DNA of 64,000 nt from Adiantum capillus-veneris (lineage: Eukaryota; Streptophyta; Polypodiopsida; Polypodiales; Pteridaceae): positions 85,800,340 through 85,864,339 of the forward strand of contig CM043971.1 of NCBI GenBank assembly GCA_014529385.2, in the 5' to 3' direction. Positions 26,151 through 38,133 of this stretch are shown here, in pieces (the first letter of the stretch is position 1; the number at the start of each line of letters is the position of its first letter). Made by a program: the position numbers and the translations under genes. The notes below the pieces were generated by a model that was given only the letters and a program-made list of their open reading frames with translations, had not been told where the DNA came from and ran no database searches.

Positions 26151-27279
26151 CTTTGGTGTAGAGGAAGATTGAGAAGAGGAAGAATTACCGTTGTCCTTAC
26201 AATTGTTCTTACCATTATGTTGGTTATGATGGGGTACTTTGAGATGACTTATTGTCTTTAGGCTTACCTTTGTTGTGATTCATTTTTTGCTTGAGAGAAA
26301 TTCTGACAGCGTCATTATAGTCAGTGGGTCGTAAAAAATTCACATCATATCTCATGTACTTGTCCAAAGCAAAGATGAAAGCCTCCTATAGATCCTTATC
26401 CATCTTACACAATTGAATACCTATTTGAAAAATACAATTAGAAAAAGACATAACGGGAGTGCCATTTTTCTTGAGGCCTCTCCAATCCTCTTTCAACCAA
26501 TCAAGGTACTGAGGTGGCATAAAACGAGCCTTGAGCTTGTTCTAGAAGTCGACCCAACTGAAGGATAGGGGTAGCCATCCACTCCACGCTCAAGATGCTT
26601 AGCCAAATGTGCCTCTTGCTAGGCTTGATACCAATTAATGGCATCGCCCAAAGTTACATATGGCAACAATCAAAACATTAATGTAACTATTTTTCTTGTT
26701 AGTCGCAAAGTAAGCATTAAATTGATGCAACCTTGAAGAATGAATCACAAAAGCATCCATCTTACCATCATACTTATTGAAAGTCAAATTCTCAATGATT
26801 GGGTTGTTGGAGTCGTTGTCTTTACTTGAGCTACGTGATGACCCACCGGTCTCCTAGAGTGGCTTGCTCTTTGAGGAGGGCACTTGTAGGACCAACTCTT
26901 TCATGTGTTGGTCTCATTGCACCTCACTCTCTAGCTCCATAGCTGGCCTCCCTTATTTACATTTCCTTTCCATGGAGGCCCACCGAGCCTCTTGTTGTAG
27001 CATCATCTCCATCATAACTTAACCAAAGCCTCGATATGATTTGCTGTAATTTGTGGTGTAGATGGGGAGAGGAGGATCTAGAAACGGTCCTCTTAGTGTA
27101 GGGACTTCTTCTTCTCCAATTCCACTCTCATAACCTTCATGCAAAGTATCCATTCCACTTTTGGTGATGACCATGCACTGAGTACTTGGGTACTTGGGTT
27201 CTTGGGGTACTTCGGTACTTGGTACTTGGCACTGCCTGCAATTTGTGTTTAAGAAATATTTGCTCTTACCCAAGCTCAA
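26151..27279 (-). pseudogene. gag: Retrotransposon gag (broken copy of the 10544-11882 gag)
   Basis: The minus strand matches the GLR-intron gag in order: an ITKSGMDT start (27279), the KLTF..YDGKMDAF-type block near 26790, and the Asn/Lys-rich end near 26200. Many frameshifts leave only an 86-codon frame. Capsid role by homology within the window. Confidence 0.65.
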
Positions 27280-27597
27280 CTCCTTTCTGTGGGTGTACCC
27301 CTTGGTAGCCTTGTGCTCACACCAAGGTTTCTTTTTCCCACCTCATGTCGATTGGCCTGCCGCAATGTGCAAGGTGCGCTCTCAATGAGTGGAAAATAGA
27401 AACAAGGGAATGCTAGTCAAACCCTTTTTTTCTGGGTTACCTATAACTCTTCAAATACACAAATTAGAGAGATCGATACACACAAGTGGTCTTGGGTTAC
27501 GTAAAATCTCAAACAAGTAAATTTTTCTTTCTATGGTTCTTTATGACCCTTTTGTTGAGCGATGATGGTGAACATTGCCAAAGAGCTCCGATACCAA

Positions 27598-28249
27598 TGT
27601 TATGTGTAGCAGAAGTGAATGATGGTGATGGCTAAAGGTTGAAAAAGCTGAAGTGTACTAGTTGAAAACACAAAAATGTTGAGGCTACAAACAATGACTG
27701 ATGAGGGCTGAAAACACTGAAGTGTTGAGGCTGCAAACGATGACTAATGAGGGCTGAAAACGCGGAATTTTTGAGGCTCCAAATGCTAACAGATGGGGGC
27801 TAAGCGTGAAACGTTGATGCTGTCCTTGTGCTGTGGGTATGAGGGTACTTATTTGCTGAGAACTGAACCCCCTAGGGTCATTTATATAGGATAAAAAGTT
27901 GGGTCTAGTAGTGCTTTTTTTTTTGGACCCCGTGATCTTGAAAAAATGATGTTAAAATGGCACTTATTAAATAGTTGAAGAAATACTAATAAGAGGTGCT
28001 TTGTATGCAAGTATTACCTGGGCTTGGTACTGATGGTGTTGTATGAAAGACTTCCCTATGCCTACACCTAGTAGACACTGGTTGTGCTCATGTGCAATCA
28101 GAGTATAGAGCTACTCTAAAGTGCCTGGACATGCACGTCATGCGTACAGGCTCACAAGGGTGCCAAAACACTTCCTAGGCCGCCTTGAACCCTAGAAGTA
28201 GAAGTTATAGCTTGTCCACATGCATATATGGTTAGATGTGCATGTGACA
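27598..28249 (-). repeat. 5' LTR, 652 bp
   Basis: It runs from beside the primer-binding site to CATGTGACA at 28249 (minus start TGTCACATG). It shares the GCTGAAAAC-type word pattern and the CAGGCTCACAAGGGTGC block with LTR 16737-17895. A TATATAGG-like stretch lies near 27895. No partner LTR is present. Confidence 0.7.
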
Positions 28250-28260
28250 GTTGTATGTGT

Positions 28261-28263
<3 letters not shown>

Positions 28264-28318
<55 letters not shown>
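28264..28318. repeat. GA microsatellite
   Basis: About 27 GA units, directly beside the LTR end at 28249. Confidence 0.95.
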
Positions 28319-28321
<3 letters not shown>

Positions 28322-28419
28322 TGGGAAAGGGTGGGAAGAGGGGTCGAAGCATTATTTGGTATGGCAAAGAATAAACTGTCGCTACCTCAAAAATCATGGT
28401 CGCCGTAAATGGCCTACAA

Positions 28420-28712
28420 TAACAAGGTGAAAGTTCACTATGGCCTACATAAGGCTATGATAACAATTTAGTAATAAAAGATTTTTTGGTGAGAGAAAAC
28501 AAGAAAGTGACACTAATTTTTTAAAACATTTGTTATTACAACAAAACATTATGTTTCTTGAAAAAAGTGTAATACTAAATTATTTAAATTATATATATTC
28601 CAAAAACATAAAAAATAATATTTGAAAAACCACTTGGAAGCATTGTAGCAAATTGAGAAAAAAAAGGTGGAAGAGGACTAAAAAGATTGTGTGTGACCCA
28701 GTATTCAATGGT
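28420..28712. repeat. Diverged dispersed repeat, inverted partner of 1-275
   Basis: The reverse complement of this stretch matches the first 275 bases of the window. No coding content. 28713-29040 shows nothing recognisable. Confidence 0.6.
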
Positions 28713-29038
28713 CCTCTTTAAAGAGAGAGGTACACAAATGTCAACACCTCTCACAAAGACCTAGAAGAAATATTAAAAAAGAAAGTTTTTTGCCATATGA
28801 CACTAATCCGCAAGCTTTATCGAATGGTCCACAATTGCACAAAAAATCCAACGATTTACTAAGGACTCCTTATGTAGTTCAAAAAAGAGAGAACATATTA
28901 CACATAATTCAAACACAAAGGTGCAACATTCCATTGCTTTGCACACATAGAAAATCACCTTCTTGCTCTTGTCACTATCAATTAAAGAAGGCAACCCATC
29001 TAATAATGCACAGTGCATGTAGAAAAAGCTCAAAAGAG

Positions 29039-29040
<2 letters not shown>

Positions 29041-29079
<39 letters not shown>
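29041..29079. repeat. GT microsatellite
   Basis: About 19 GT units followed by GAGTGAGTGA. 29080-29483 is AT-rich and without a gene. Confidence 0.95.
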
Positions 29080-29081
<2 letters not shown>

Positions 29082-29483
29082 TGAGTGATAGTTTGTGAAT
29101 GTGAATGTTTACAAAACAAGATGAAGAGGCAGTAAGGCGTTCTAAGTGAAGGGGAGATGAGGGAGAGTAAGTTTCAAAATGTGCCTACAATCACATGGAA
29201 TTCTTATTGTGTTTTAATATAAAATTGTATTATCTACTATACATATATAATCAGAAATGGTTTGTATATTACGAAGGGCCTCACGTAAATAATGTGAAAG
29301 GTGCACATTGCACATCAACATTTTGAAACAAAATAAAATGAGAAGGAAGTAAAATAAAAACAATAAAATAATTTTCAATAAAAGCGACTTTTCATAAAAA
29401 AGATAAATTATCAAACATAAAAAGTAATTAGTGAAATAAATCTTTATGAAGTCCTTAAATCAAAGGACCCTTTATCAATACTT

Positions 29484-30018
29484 TTTTTTTTTAGCAGAAC
29501 TCACAATTGTGAGTGATTGTATTATAATGTGACCAAGAAATATACAAATCAGCATCAAGCTCATGCCGAGCCTTGAGGGACAGAGGGTTACATCCGAGCT
29601 TAGTTAAAAGTGCCTAATAGGATACAATTGCAAAAATCCCAATCCTTTACAAGCAAGGCTCAACTGGATGGCGAGGGCCGCCCTAAGACAATCATTTGAG
29701 TTATGCCTTTTACCTACCACATATATTAACTCCTTGCTTTCTTGTACAATCTCTACGAAGCTAGCCACAGAAAGGTCGCTATTAAAGACATGACTATTCA
29801 TGGCCTTCCAGATACTATTGAAGAAACAATATCTGACAATTTAAGTACATATTACAAGTATAAAACTTTGAAACTATTTGCCACCAAGTCACAGTTCCTT
29901 TCTGAAAAAGCTTATCTTCCACGTTATTTGTATCCACTTGTACATCTTTCCTGCAAGGCCCCTAATATACGGGCATTCCATGAAAAGGTGGGTGAGTAGA
30001 TGATCTGCATCCTGAATG
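29484..30018 (-). mobile_element. LINE 3' end: ORF2 C-terminus, 3' UTR and poly(A) tail
   Basis: On the minus strand the stretch after TCTAT encodes DADHLLTHLFMECPYIRGL, the end of a zf-RVT-like domain. FNSIWKAMNSHVFN follows, then a frame to 29604 ending KGLGFLQLYPIRHF. The 3' UTR contains the palindrome ACTCACAATTGTGAGT, and the element ends in a run of ten A (plus-strand T run near 29484-29493). It continues upstream at 44855, on the other side of the inserted LTR element. ORF2 of plant L1-like LINEs encodes endonuclease and reverse transcriptase; only the last part is here. Confidence 0.7.
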
Positions 30019-30023
30019 TCTAT
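30019..30023. other. Left target-site duplication TCTAT
   Basis: TCTAT stands directly before the LTR start TGTGAGTGCG and is repeated at 44850-44854 after the other LTR. Removing the insertion joins two parts of one LINE reading frame, which independently confirms it. Confidence 0.85.
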
Positions 30024-30254
30024 TGTGAGTGCGTGAATGCGGTGCATGTGCGGAGAGTGAGAAGGGGACCGAGAGAGAACAACACAGGATGTGGGGTGAA
30101 GCTCCCAAATCTAACTGTTTGAGCACCATGTGAGAATGAGTGAGAGCTCCTTATTCTTTGTATGTATAAAGAATAAGGAGATAAATGTGGGCGGCCGCAC
30201 ACTTCCCGACAAACACGGGCAAAGCAAGGTGAGACACACTGCCTTTACCTAACA
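30024..30254 (-). repeat. 3' LTR of the 14.8-kb element (231 bp)
   Basis: TG...CA on the minus strand, with sense start TGTTAGGTAAAGGC and sense end GCACTCACA. It contains a perfect 13-bp inverted repeat, CTCCTTATTCTTT (30147-30159) and its complement (30168-30180), with an 8-nt loop. Confidence 0.8.
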
Positions 30255-31055
30255 TTCTCCCACTAAAGGCTGTGTGCCGATAAGTGGCGAGAAGACTAGC
30301 CTACAACTAGTATATACAAGAGGTGAGAGAAGACGGCTCTCAACCTATGCCCACTGGCTCACTCTGTAACCGCTCTAGTGTAGATGCAACATGCATACCA
30401 CTAAGACTAGAGCTGCAATGACACTCCTGATGCAGGTATGGAGTTACAACCTACATGGCTCCACAATGCACAATGCCAGTGTCAGTTATCGCACGCCTGA
30501 AAACTCCCATTGTAAATGCACCAACCGCATAAGCAAGATCAGGTCTCGTGACCAATAGGTCGACATGAGAGACCCTAAAGCCAACGAAACATGCACTATG
30601 TGTGGCACTCTATCCCTGTCGGCAATCTCAGTGCCGTATGCATCCTCATTTGGAATGACTTGACTATGCATCACCATGTCAACATCGTCTGACAAAGGCA
30701 TATCTGATGAGATCGACTGCAAAACCAAAAGATCAGCACCACTGCAATCATACACAGCTTCTGAAGGACACTGTCGTCCTCAAATGTATCAGACGTTGAA
30801 GCGGTCCGGGGCGGGCAACAAGAAGAGCAACCTCTAGACACCCTTCAAGGCTCCCGTGCTGCTCAATGGGGCTAGGACACAACACAACACAAACCAAAAC
30901 AACAAACCCCCAGTCAAATCCCAACTACACAAGGGGCACCACCTAGTTTAAGAGCGAACTAGGACGCAAAAGAGGAGAATCGTTAGAGCAACCCACAAAC
31001 AAGCAAGGAATTTACACTAACCCTAACACCAATGGAACACTCTCACACACTAAAA

Positions 31056-31120
<65 letters not shown>

Positions 31121-33984
31121 TGGTGCTCGGGCTGCTTTGAAGTGTATCGTTAATGATCAAGCAAACATAAATATATATATGTAAGAAAGAGAGAGAAGGA
31201 AGAAGGGGGTGCTTGCTGCACTAATGCCTTCTTACAAATCTGTCATGACCAATCAAAGTGAGATTAGTATTTGTTCAACATAGCCTGAGTACATTACACC
31301 ACAACACATCACAAGAAAAAAGCCACCCCAATCACTGTCTTAAGGCCAGGGGAGTCCTCTCCACCCTGTCGCCCTCTTACAGCATGTGAGATTTATGGCT
31401 AAATTGATAACAATACCCGGAGACAAGCTATCAAGAACTTAAATAAAACACCAAGACACTTACACATCATTATTGTCCATGACTTCACGTTGGAAGGGAG
31501 ACAAGGTATCCATGCTTAGTCCAAATTCACCCTCCTTGATTCAGCAAATGTTGGGCTTACACTAGTAGGAGAAATGATAGATTTCCTACCCTCAATTTAA
31601 TGATCCCTCTCTCTTACAATGGCATAGAGTTCCCTTGCTAATCACCCCTAATACAACACATACATATGCTTAATGCCAATGAGATTCCACTCAAGAGCTC
31701 CTTCTCAAGAGGTTGAGCTTGGCTTCTCAAGCTATAGCATAGTGCTCTTTCTTCTCCCCCCTTTTTTGTGCTAGCTACACCCTCCTTTTATAGAAATTTT
31801 GAAGGCTAGGGTTACTCCTCTAACCATGGTTGGGTTAGATTTTCAGCAATTTATCTAATTTCTTTTGCTTGGAATTATCAAGAAGTTGGTGGGGAAAGAG
31901 AGAGGAGAGAAATGGAGGTGATAGGACTTTTCATAGTGGGTTAGTGTTAGTAGAGTTAGTATTAATTTACAAATGGAATTGGATATTTACAATGGGAGTA
32001 TCCATGTAGGATACAAATAAGGAAGAAAAACTCTTAAGAGGTAAGAAAAGGTGGATTTCTTACAAGGTTGATGCTCCAAGTGTCTTGAGTAGGGCCAATT
32101 TTGACGCTTGTTGACGGTCCACTAGCTTTGACGGTACATTTTTTCTCCACTCTTGACCTTCCTTGAGAGACAAGGTAATTGAAGCTGAGTAATCAACCAC
32201 CATGATGCTGTCTTTTAAGAGAAGAGGCTGAATTTTGTGGTTTTTTTGATAGATATGGGTAATTTAGAGGAGGAAAAATGAGACTAGGTGGTCAATTTTG
32301 GAATGGAATTGTGTGTGGGAGGTATGAGTTCACCATGGTTTCTCTTATTCTTCAAGGTTGAGGAGAAGGTGAGTAGGGTGCAGAGAGGAGTGGTGAGAGA
32401 GGTGGGGGTGATGAGTGGAGAAGTGTGTGTGAAAAAGGAAAATGATAAAGTGGAAGAGAGAGTGTGGCTGCATAGCATGGGAAAACTGGGGTCCACTAAT
32501 AAAATCATAGCTCACAGCTCGTAGCTCAAAAAAATATGAAAAAATTTGAGGCAAAAGTTCAGCCCACGAGCTACAACTTTTGTTTGTATCACCTTTTCAA
32601 ATTTGGAGAGCAAGTGAACTTTAAAAATTCAGTAAAACCGACCGTTTTTTTCCACTGCACAAGGTCCTTGTGGGGTCCTTCTTTGGATGATTCTTTTGAA
32701 TACCTCCAAGAGTGAGCCCTCCATAGTGCATGTATGCATGACACCTACCCTTGACCTTATTTGGTAGGTCTATAATTGAAGATATTGTTGAGATCATGAT
32801 ATAAGTGAATAGTACAACTAAGAAAATCAAATATTGAGGGGTCTAAAAAATATGTACATGTCAAATATAAATAATATAAGTGGAAAAAATATAAAGGGGT
32901 CAAAAGAAATCTCTCTCATTATGAGGCTACCATAAAAAGGTAAATATTTTTGGTGTTCTAATTTTTTAGAAAAAAAACAAAATAGATGTAGGAAGGGAAA
33001 AATCACAATAGTGAAAAAATATACACATAAATAAAACTAGTTTTTTTTGGATTTTTGTTGGGGTGGAGTTACACCAAATATAAGAGAAGCTTACATGAAA
33101 ATATTTCTATATGGAATAAAGAGTATGAAAAATGGTAAGAAAAATTGTGGTAATGGTGAGGCAATGTACAGAGCATAAATAACACACACCTACGTAGAAA
33201 TATTTAAATAAATACCAAAATAATTATGAAAAAATCTTTTATTTAGGCCCTATATACAAAGAAATATTTACATACGCATGGGCCATAATCTACTTATATT
33301 TTTTATATTTTTGGCTTAACTAGCCCAATGACTAGCTAATTGAGGGTTTTTTATTTCAGTAAGGAGATATGGGAAAAGTCCCCTAACTCACACACGCCTA
33401 TGTACAGTGAAATGGTAGGGATAGCCATAGCGTTTGGGTGAATTTGGTAGGGTGGAGTAACTTACTATGGCAATTATGGAGAGCCGAAAAATGGCTATCA
33501 ACGTATCATAGAACAATGCATTGGTCTCTGGCTCAACTGACATCACCTCAACTGATGACTGACAAATTTGTGCATCCCCAGAGATACCACTGCCTGCGTG
33601 AACGTCACCACAAGACAAATACACAACCTGCTCACCATGCAACACATCCGCAAAAGAGACACGCCTCGTCTCTCGCTCCAAACATGGATGCAAATACACA
33701 GAGACTACACCGCCTCGGGTGTCAGAAATATGCAAAGCGTATACCAGACCACTCTAGCACCTCTGGCTATCACCAGTGATCCCCTATGCATCTGAAATGA
33801 CCGCTCTCCAAGCAGTACACAATGTACACTACTCTGCAATTGACGCACTTGAAATGAAACTCTGGCTGAGTCCTGGTACATAGCGTACATCTCGTAGCGT
33901 AAGCAATGCAGCGCGAGATAAAGACATGCATACATCTCCATCTATGTCATATGCTGAACCATTAGCAAACTACACACAACCAAG
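30255..33984 (-). mobile_element. Interior (3' part) of the 14.8-kb LTR element, no coding signal
   Basis: Starts at the polypurine tract. It contains a GA microsatellite at 31059-31116. Long stretches from 31120 to 33380 are AT-rich and show no motif, and may include further unrecognised insertions. Minus frames at 30755-30486 and 33735-33388 are Asp/Val-rich without family features. Confidence 0.55.
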
Positions 33985-34558
33985 TGTTAACCCTCACGGC
34001 TCACGGACACCCTATCACCTACGAGACGGACGTTGTAACCTACGGTGGACATTGTATTATTTATTTGGTAGAGTCAGGTACCGGGCTTGTCGGTCCAATA
34101 GGAAAAGGGTAAGAGTGATCGCCGATGAGAGGCGCACTCTAACTGGGACATTCAAGGGATTAGTTGGCTAAGCATGGGTGCCCAAGTGTGAATGGGGTGA
34201 GCTCATATAAAAGCCAACTAAACCTAAAATTCACTCATTCTCTCATTTGTGCAATGCAAGAAAGGTACTCTTGCTCCATCCCCTTCTCCATCTCCTTGTG
34301 TACTAGTGTGTGTGTGTGTACTTGAGAGAGAGAGTGTGTGTGTGTGATCGAGCATTGCAGTGTCTCCTTCTTCTTCGCGGTGATGAATCCTCCACGGCAG
34401 GAGCATAGAGCGGTGAGTGACACACCATTGCCCTCTTTTGAGCTTACTAGTTAAGCTAGTTGTGTGCTTGGAGCCGTCTGTGGCTCGCACAAAGTGTTAG
34501 GGTTGGCACACAGTGTTAGGCAAGTCCCTTGCTTCGACAGTGCGGCAAGGAGCGCACA
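33985..34558 (+). repeat. 5' LTR (574 bp)
   Basis: Starts TGTTAACCCTCACGG and ends GAGCGCACA. A TATA-like CATATAAAAG lies at about 34205, a likely promoter for the element. It is shorter than the 3' LTR because of a shorter GT/GA microsatellite and the lack of a 40-bp GC-rich stretch present at about 43090-43130. Confidence 0.9.
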
Positions 34559-34562
34559 TTTT

Positions 34563-34580
34563 TGGCGCCGCTGCCAGGGA
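34563..34580 (+). other. Primer-binding site TGGCGCCGCTGCCAGGGA
   Basis: It lies four bases after the 5' LTR. The TGGCGCCG(T/C)TGCC type is, from memory, the tRNA-Asp-type primer site of Athila-like plant elements. Confidence 0.8.
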
Positions 34581-35590
34581 ATCGCCCTGCACTAAGCCCA
34601 AGAGGCACTTTGTGCTTCTTCTATGAGTTGTTTGTAGTAGGAAAGAAGAGGAAGAGGAAGAGGAATGAGTTATTTTTCTGCAAGTTGTTAATTTCTTGCT
34701 TGTCTGCAAGTTCTGTGATTTCTGCATAATCTTGTGTTTTCTGTTTTCACACAGTCTTTGCACAATTAGTAGTCGTTAGCTTATTCGCAGTGAATGAGTA
34801 AGTAGGTAGACAGTTAGCAATTTCTGTTTGCACACAGTCTGTACACAGTTTTCTGTTAAGGTTTGCCTGCACACAGTCTTTGCACAGTAAGGTAGTGAGA
34901 GAGGAAGTAGGTGGACAGTTAGCTCACTGTCAGTAAGCAGTTAGCAGAGTGGTTAACAGATTAGTTAGTAGATTAGTTAGTGGTTAGCAACACTGTTAGC
35001 AGCACTGGTAGTAAGTAGATAAGGTAGTGAGCTGTGAGCTGTTGACAGAGAGGTTAGGTAGATGTTGACAGTGTGTGTGGCCAAGAAAGGGTCACCTAAA
35101 CCGCGCGCGGTTGTCGCCAATTTATTAAAAAAAAAAAGAAAAAAAAAATTTAAGCGTGAGTGACTGGGGGGCTACACTAAAATTTTGATCGAGATCATTT
35201 CCCCAAGCCCAAGCCCAAGCCCAAGCCCAAGCCTTAGTCCTCAGTCTTATGATATATACTAGACTCGCTCTTATATATATACCCTACCCCCTCAAGAGGG
35301 AATGAGAGCATGTGGGGCAAGTCCTCCACTCTCCTCCCTTCTCTTCCCACTTGCACCCTTAGAATTTCTAATTTGGGCCTAGTTCCCTACTAGAAATTGA
35401 CGGTTTTAGGGATTCCGAGGGCATAAAGTGACCAAACGGAGGGCTGTAAAGCACGGCACGTCCCTCTGACCGAGACGCTTGTTTTGAGCTATCATACGTT
35501 CTATTCTATAGCTGGGTCAGAAAAAAAGGACCAAAAAATCAAAAAAAAAAGAAGAAAAGACTTGGGTTGCAAAACACCCAAAAATACTAG
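34581..35590 (+). other. Leader of the Ty3/gypsy element with short direct repeats
   Basis: Three imperfect copies of a GCACACAGTCTTTGCACAG block lie between about 34740 and 34890, followed by many GTTAGCAG/GTTAGTAG units to about 35010. A poly(A)-rich patch lies at 35127-35148 and an (AAGCCC)5 run at about 35203-35232. No gene. Confidence 0.6.
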
Positions 35591-38104
35591 GTGAGTAGCC
35601 TTCACGGGCACTCACTAACACTTCTAGGGGATCCAAGTCATATGAACCTACGTTCTGGACGAGTGTTAGAGCACGAGCATATTGGTAGTGCCTCCATTTA
35701 CGCGGGCATCCATTATTCCTCCACCCAAGGTTCTGGACCTTCGACCGGGACTCAAGGTAGCGCGATCCAAGATCCTCATATCGCGTCTAGTGATTCTTCC
35801 TCTGACTACGAAGTCATGGAGGGGTATCCTACACCAAACCCTGATAGTTCAAGTCAAGATATGCATGCCATGGGCCCACGGCCCGGGTCTAGCGTGTTTA
35901 GCCGCTTAAAAGAGACCCTTAGTAGAGCTACTCGCTCCGAACATGCGGTTAACGAAATAAATGAAGGGAGTGGGGAAGTAAATTCGTCATTCATGTCTAA
36001 AATAGACCCTATGCTTCTTGAGAGTGTGCATGTGAATGTTCCATCCACTGCACCTCCTGATCCTTTAGGACTATCTCCCTCTGAGGTTCTACTACCCGAT
36101 GGTAGGAGTCTTGCCGAAGTACAAGAGATCGAACGCTATATGCAAGCAACAAGGGAGAGGGAAATTGAGAACCTACGAAGGCTAGAACAAAGTCGAGCGC
36201 TGAAAACAAAGGCTCCTATGACAACAATCATGTCAGCCAAGCAACCAAGTGCTCCCAAGGTAGCAATCATGGAGGGGCAAGCGATGGGGAGCAATAATGC
36301 TTCCACTTCGAGGGAAACCTCCAACACGCCAGGCCTAGATGGGATATTCCTAAACGAAAATTGGGAGTATGACCTACAAGCAGAAGCTTTAACTGATCGG
36401 TACACAGGACACACCTATCATGTGGGTTGGTTAGATGTTCTACAATCCACATCGGGTGCTACTAGCATAGATGAGAAACAATAGAAAGTCTGTGATGTCC
36501 TCCATAGGATTGTCGAGTTAGAAAGACAGAACACAGGGATCAACATGCCTTCAACAGGCCTAATGAGATTCTTGGATACGGGAAAGGCCAACCAACCAAC
36601 CTTATCACAAATGGAGACTCCCTCAGTGAGCCCCATTGATCCTCCATATGTTGTTTCGCCAGGAGCCTCAGTACAATCTGAGCCCACAAGTGGCAGCTTT
36701 ACCTTCCCAGATCTAGCTCATATTTCTCTGAATGACACTACGGCTACCATGCATATCCCAGTGGTGAGCATGACAAGAAGTACACCATGGAGTTTATTTG
36801 TTAACACTGCGCCGATGCCTAGTAGCACAGTGCCCCCAACTATACCTACATGTATGTATCAATCATGTGCACCTGTCGTACCTCAGCCTCATGTAGCTCC
36901 TACACCTCCGATTATTCCAAGATCTTACAATCCACAATGGCATTATCCAAGCTCTTATACAAGTGGAGCCATGCCATTTAATAATAACATGCCATATCAG
37001 GCACCCCCTATGCCTAGGGCCACGCCTGTAAACTTTGGACCACCATCTGGTACACCACCATACGAAATATGGGACCCAAGAGCTGCACGTATGCCAAGGC
37101 CAAGGCCAACTCCCATCTCACATGTGGTTCCAGAAGCACATACACCCATTATACCTGCTCAAATAGGAGATTTGGCAGCATTTTCTCAAACTATCGGTTG
37201 CTCTATTGCGGAAAACATGCGTAGTGCACCTGATAGAGAGCCTAGGAGCAAGGCAATTCAAGTAGCTAAGCTCACACAGAAATTCAGTGGAGACGGAGAT
37301 GCTAGAAATCATATGGAAGTCTTTGAACATGTGTGCAATTCCTTGGAAGAGCACAATGAGCTACATAAGTGTAAGGCTTTGAGTTTGATCCTAAGCGGAA
37401 AGGCTGGAGATTGGTATAGAACCTTAAGAGTAGAAGAGAAAGCGATCTACTCTACTCTTAGGAGATTGTTCTTGAAAGAGCACATACGAGAGGGAGTACT
37501 TTGGGGTGTAGCCTCTCAGCTCCAGAAAGCCCAACGAGAAGAAGGTGAATCCGTGAGAGACTTCATTAGTCGCCTAAAGAATTTGAATTCTCGATGTAAT
37601 CCAAACGAGCGATTCAACAACAACCAATTGCTCGATAGATTCATTAGGGGACTACGACATGAAAGTATCTATGATGGCCTAGTCATTAGAGGTATCACTA
37701 CTTGGGAAGCAGTCACCATGAATGCAATCCAATTGGAGGATAATTTAATGATTGCAGGAGAAAGAGTGTCTGTCGAGCCGAAGTCTAGTAGCTCGCAAGC
37801 GTCAGGGCATGAGCCAATGAAGATAAAGCCAATTGTGAAAGAGCAAACGACATCTGAGATGACTTTGGCAGATCTCACCAAGGCCATCCAAGAAAGCCTT
37901 AGGGGTAATCGTGCTCCACAAAACACTCATATGTATCCAAGAAGGGAGCAACAATGGTGCTCAATTTGCTTGGGCCCACATACTACGAGTGAATGCCCTA
38001 CTTTTAGAGTAAAGTTTAACGGGACTTGTAACGCATGTGGTAGGTATGGCCATCAAGCGAAGGATTGCCTAATGCTTAAACGCATCATGGAAAACCACCT
38101 ATAG
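35591..38104 (+). pseudogene. gag: gag of the 33985-43311 element, one internal TAG
   Basis: A single frame of about 837 codons, interrupted only by TAG at 36482-36484. The N-terminal half is Ser/Pro-rich. The capsid-like domain begins near KLTQKFSGDGDARNHMEVFEH (about 37270). It continues GKAGDWYRTL and EGESVRDFISRLKNLNSRC to about 37740, as in retrotransposon gag proteins. Two zinc knuckles close it: CSICLGPHTTSEC (CX2CX3HX4C, 37958) and CNACGRYGHQAKDC (CX2CX4HX4C, 38027). Gag forms the virus-like particle and binds RNA. Lesion: the stop, unless it is read through. Confidence 0.85.
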
Positions 38105-38133
38105 CTTGGGCAGACTCACCTCGAGTTCCTGCA

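Larger units (their letters stand above)
25151..28249 (-). mobile_element. Ty3/gypsy element with 5' LTR, gag, protease and half a reverse transcriptase
   Basis: Read on the minus strand: LTR (28249-27598), PBS (27597-27585, one base off the usual sequence), leader, gag, protease, then reverse transcriptase to about 25160, where it joins the gag of the next element. It belongs to the same family as the elements in the GLR intron, with matching leader, gag order and LTR end. The 3' half is gone, probably removed when the neighbouring element inserted or recombined. Confidence 0.75.

Noticed and set aside
28220-28408. Arg/Glu dipeptide-repeat proteins at GA/CT runs (also near 20000, 46400, 56700)
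   Set aside because: Products of reading microsatellites in frame, not genes.
34740-35010. CRISPR-like spaced repeats in the leader of the Ty3 element
   Set aside because: Units and spacers are irregular, imperfect and in a plant retroelement leader; no cas genes.
35203-35232. Interstitial telomere repeat
   Set aside because: The hexamer is AAGCCC, not the plant TTTAGGG unit.
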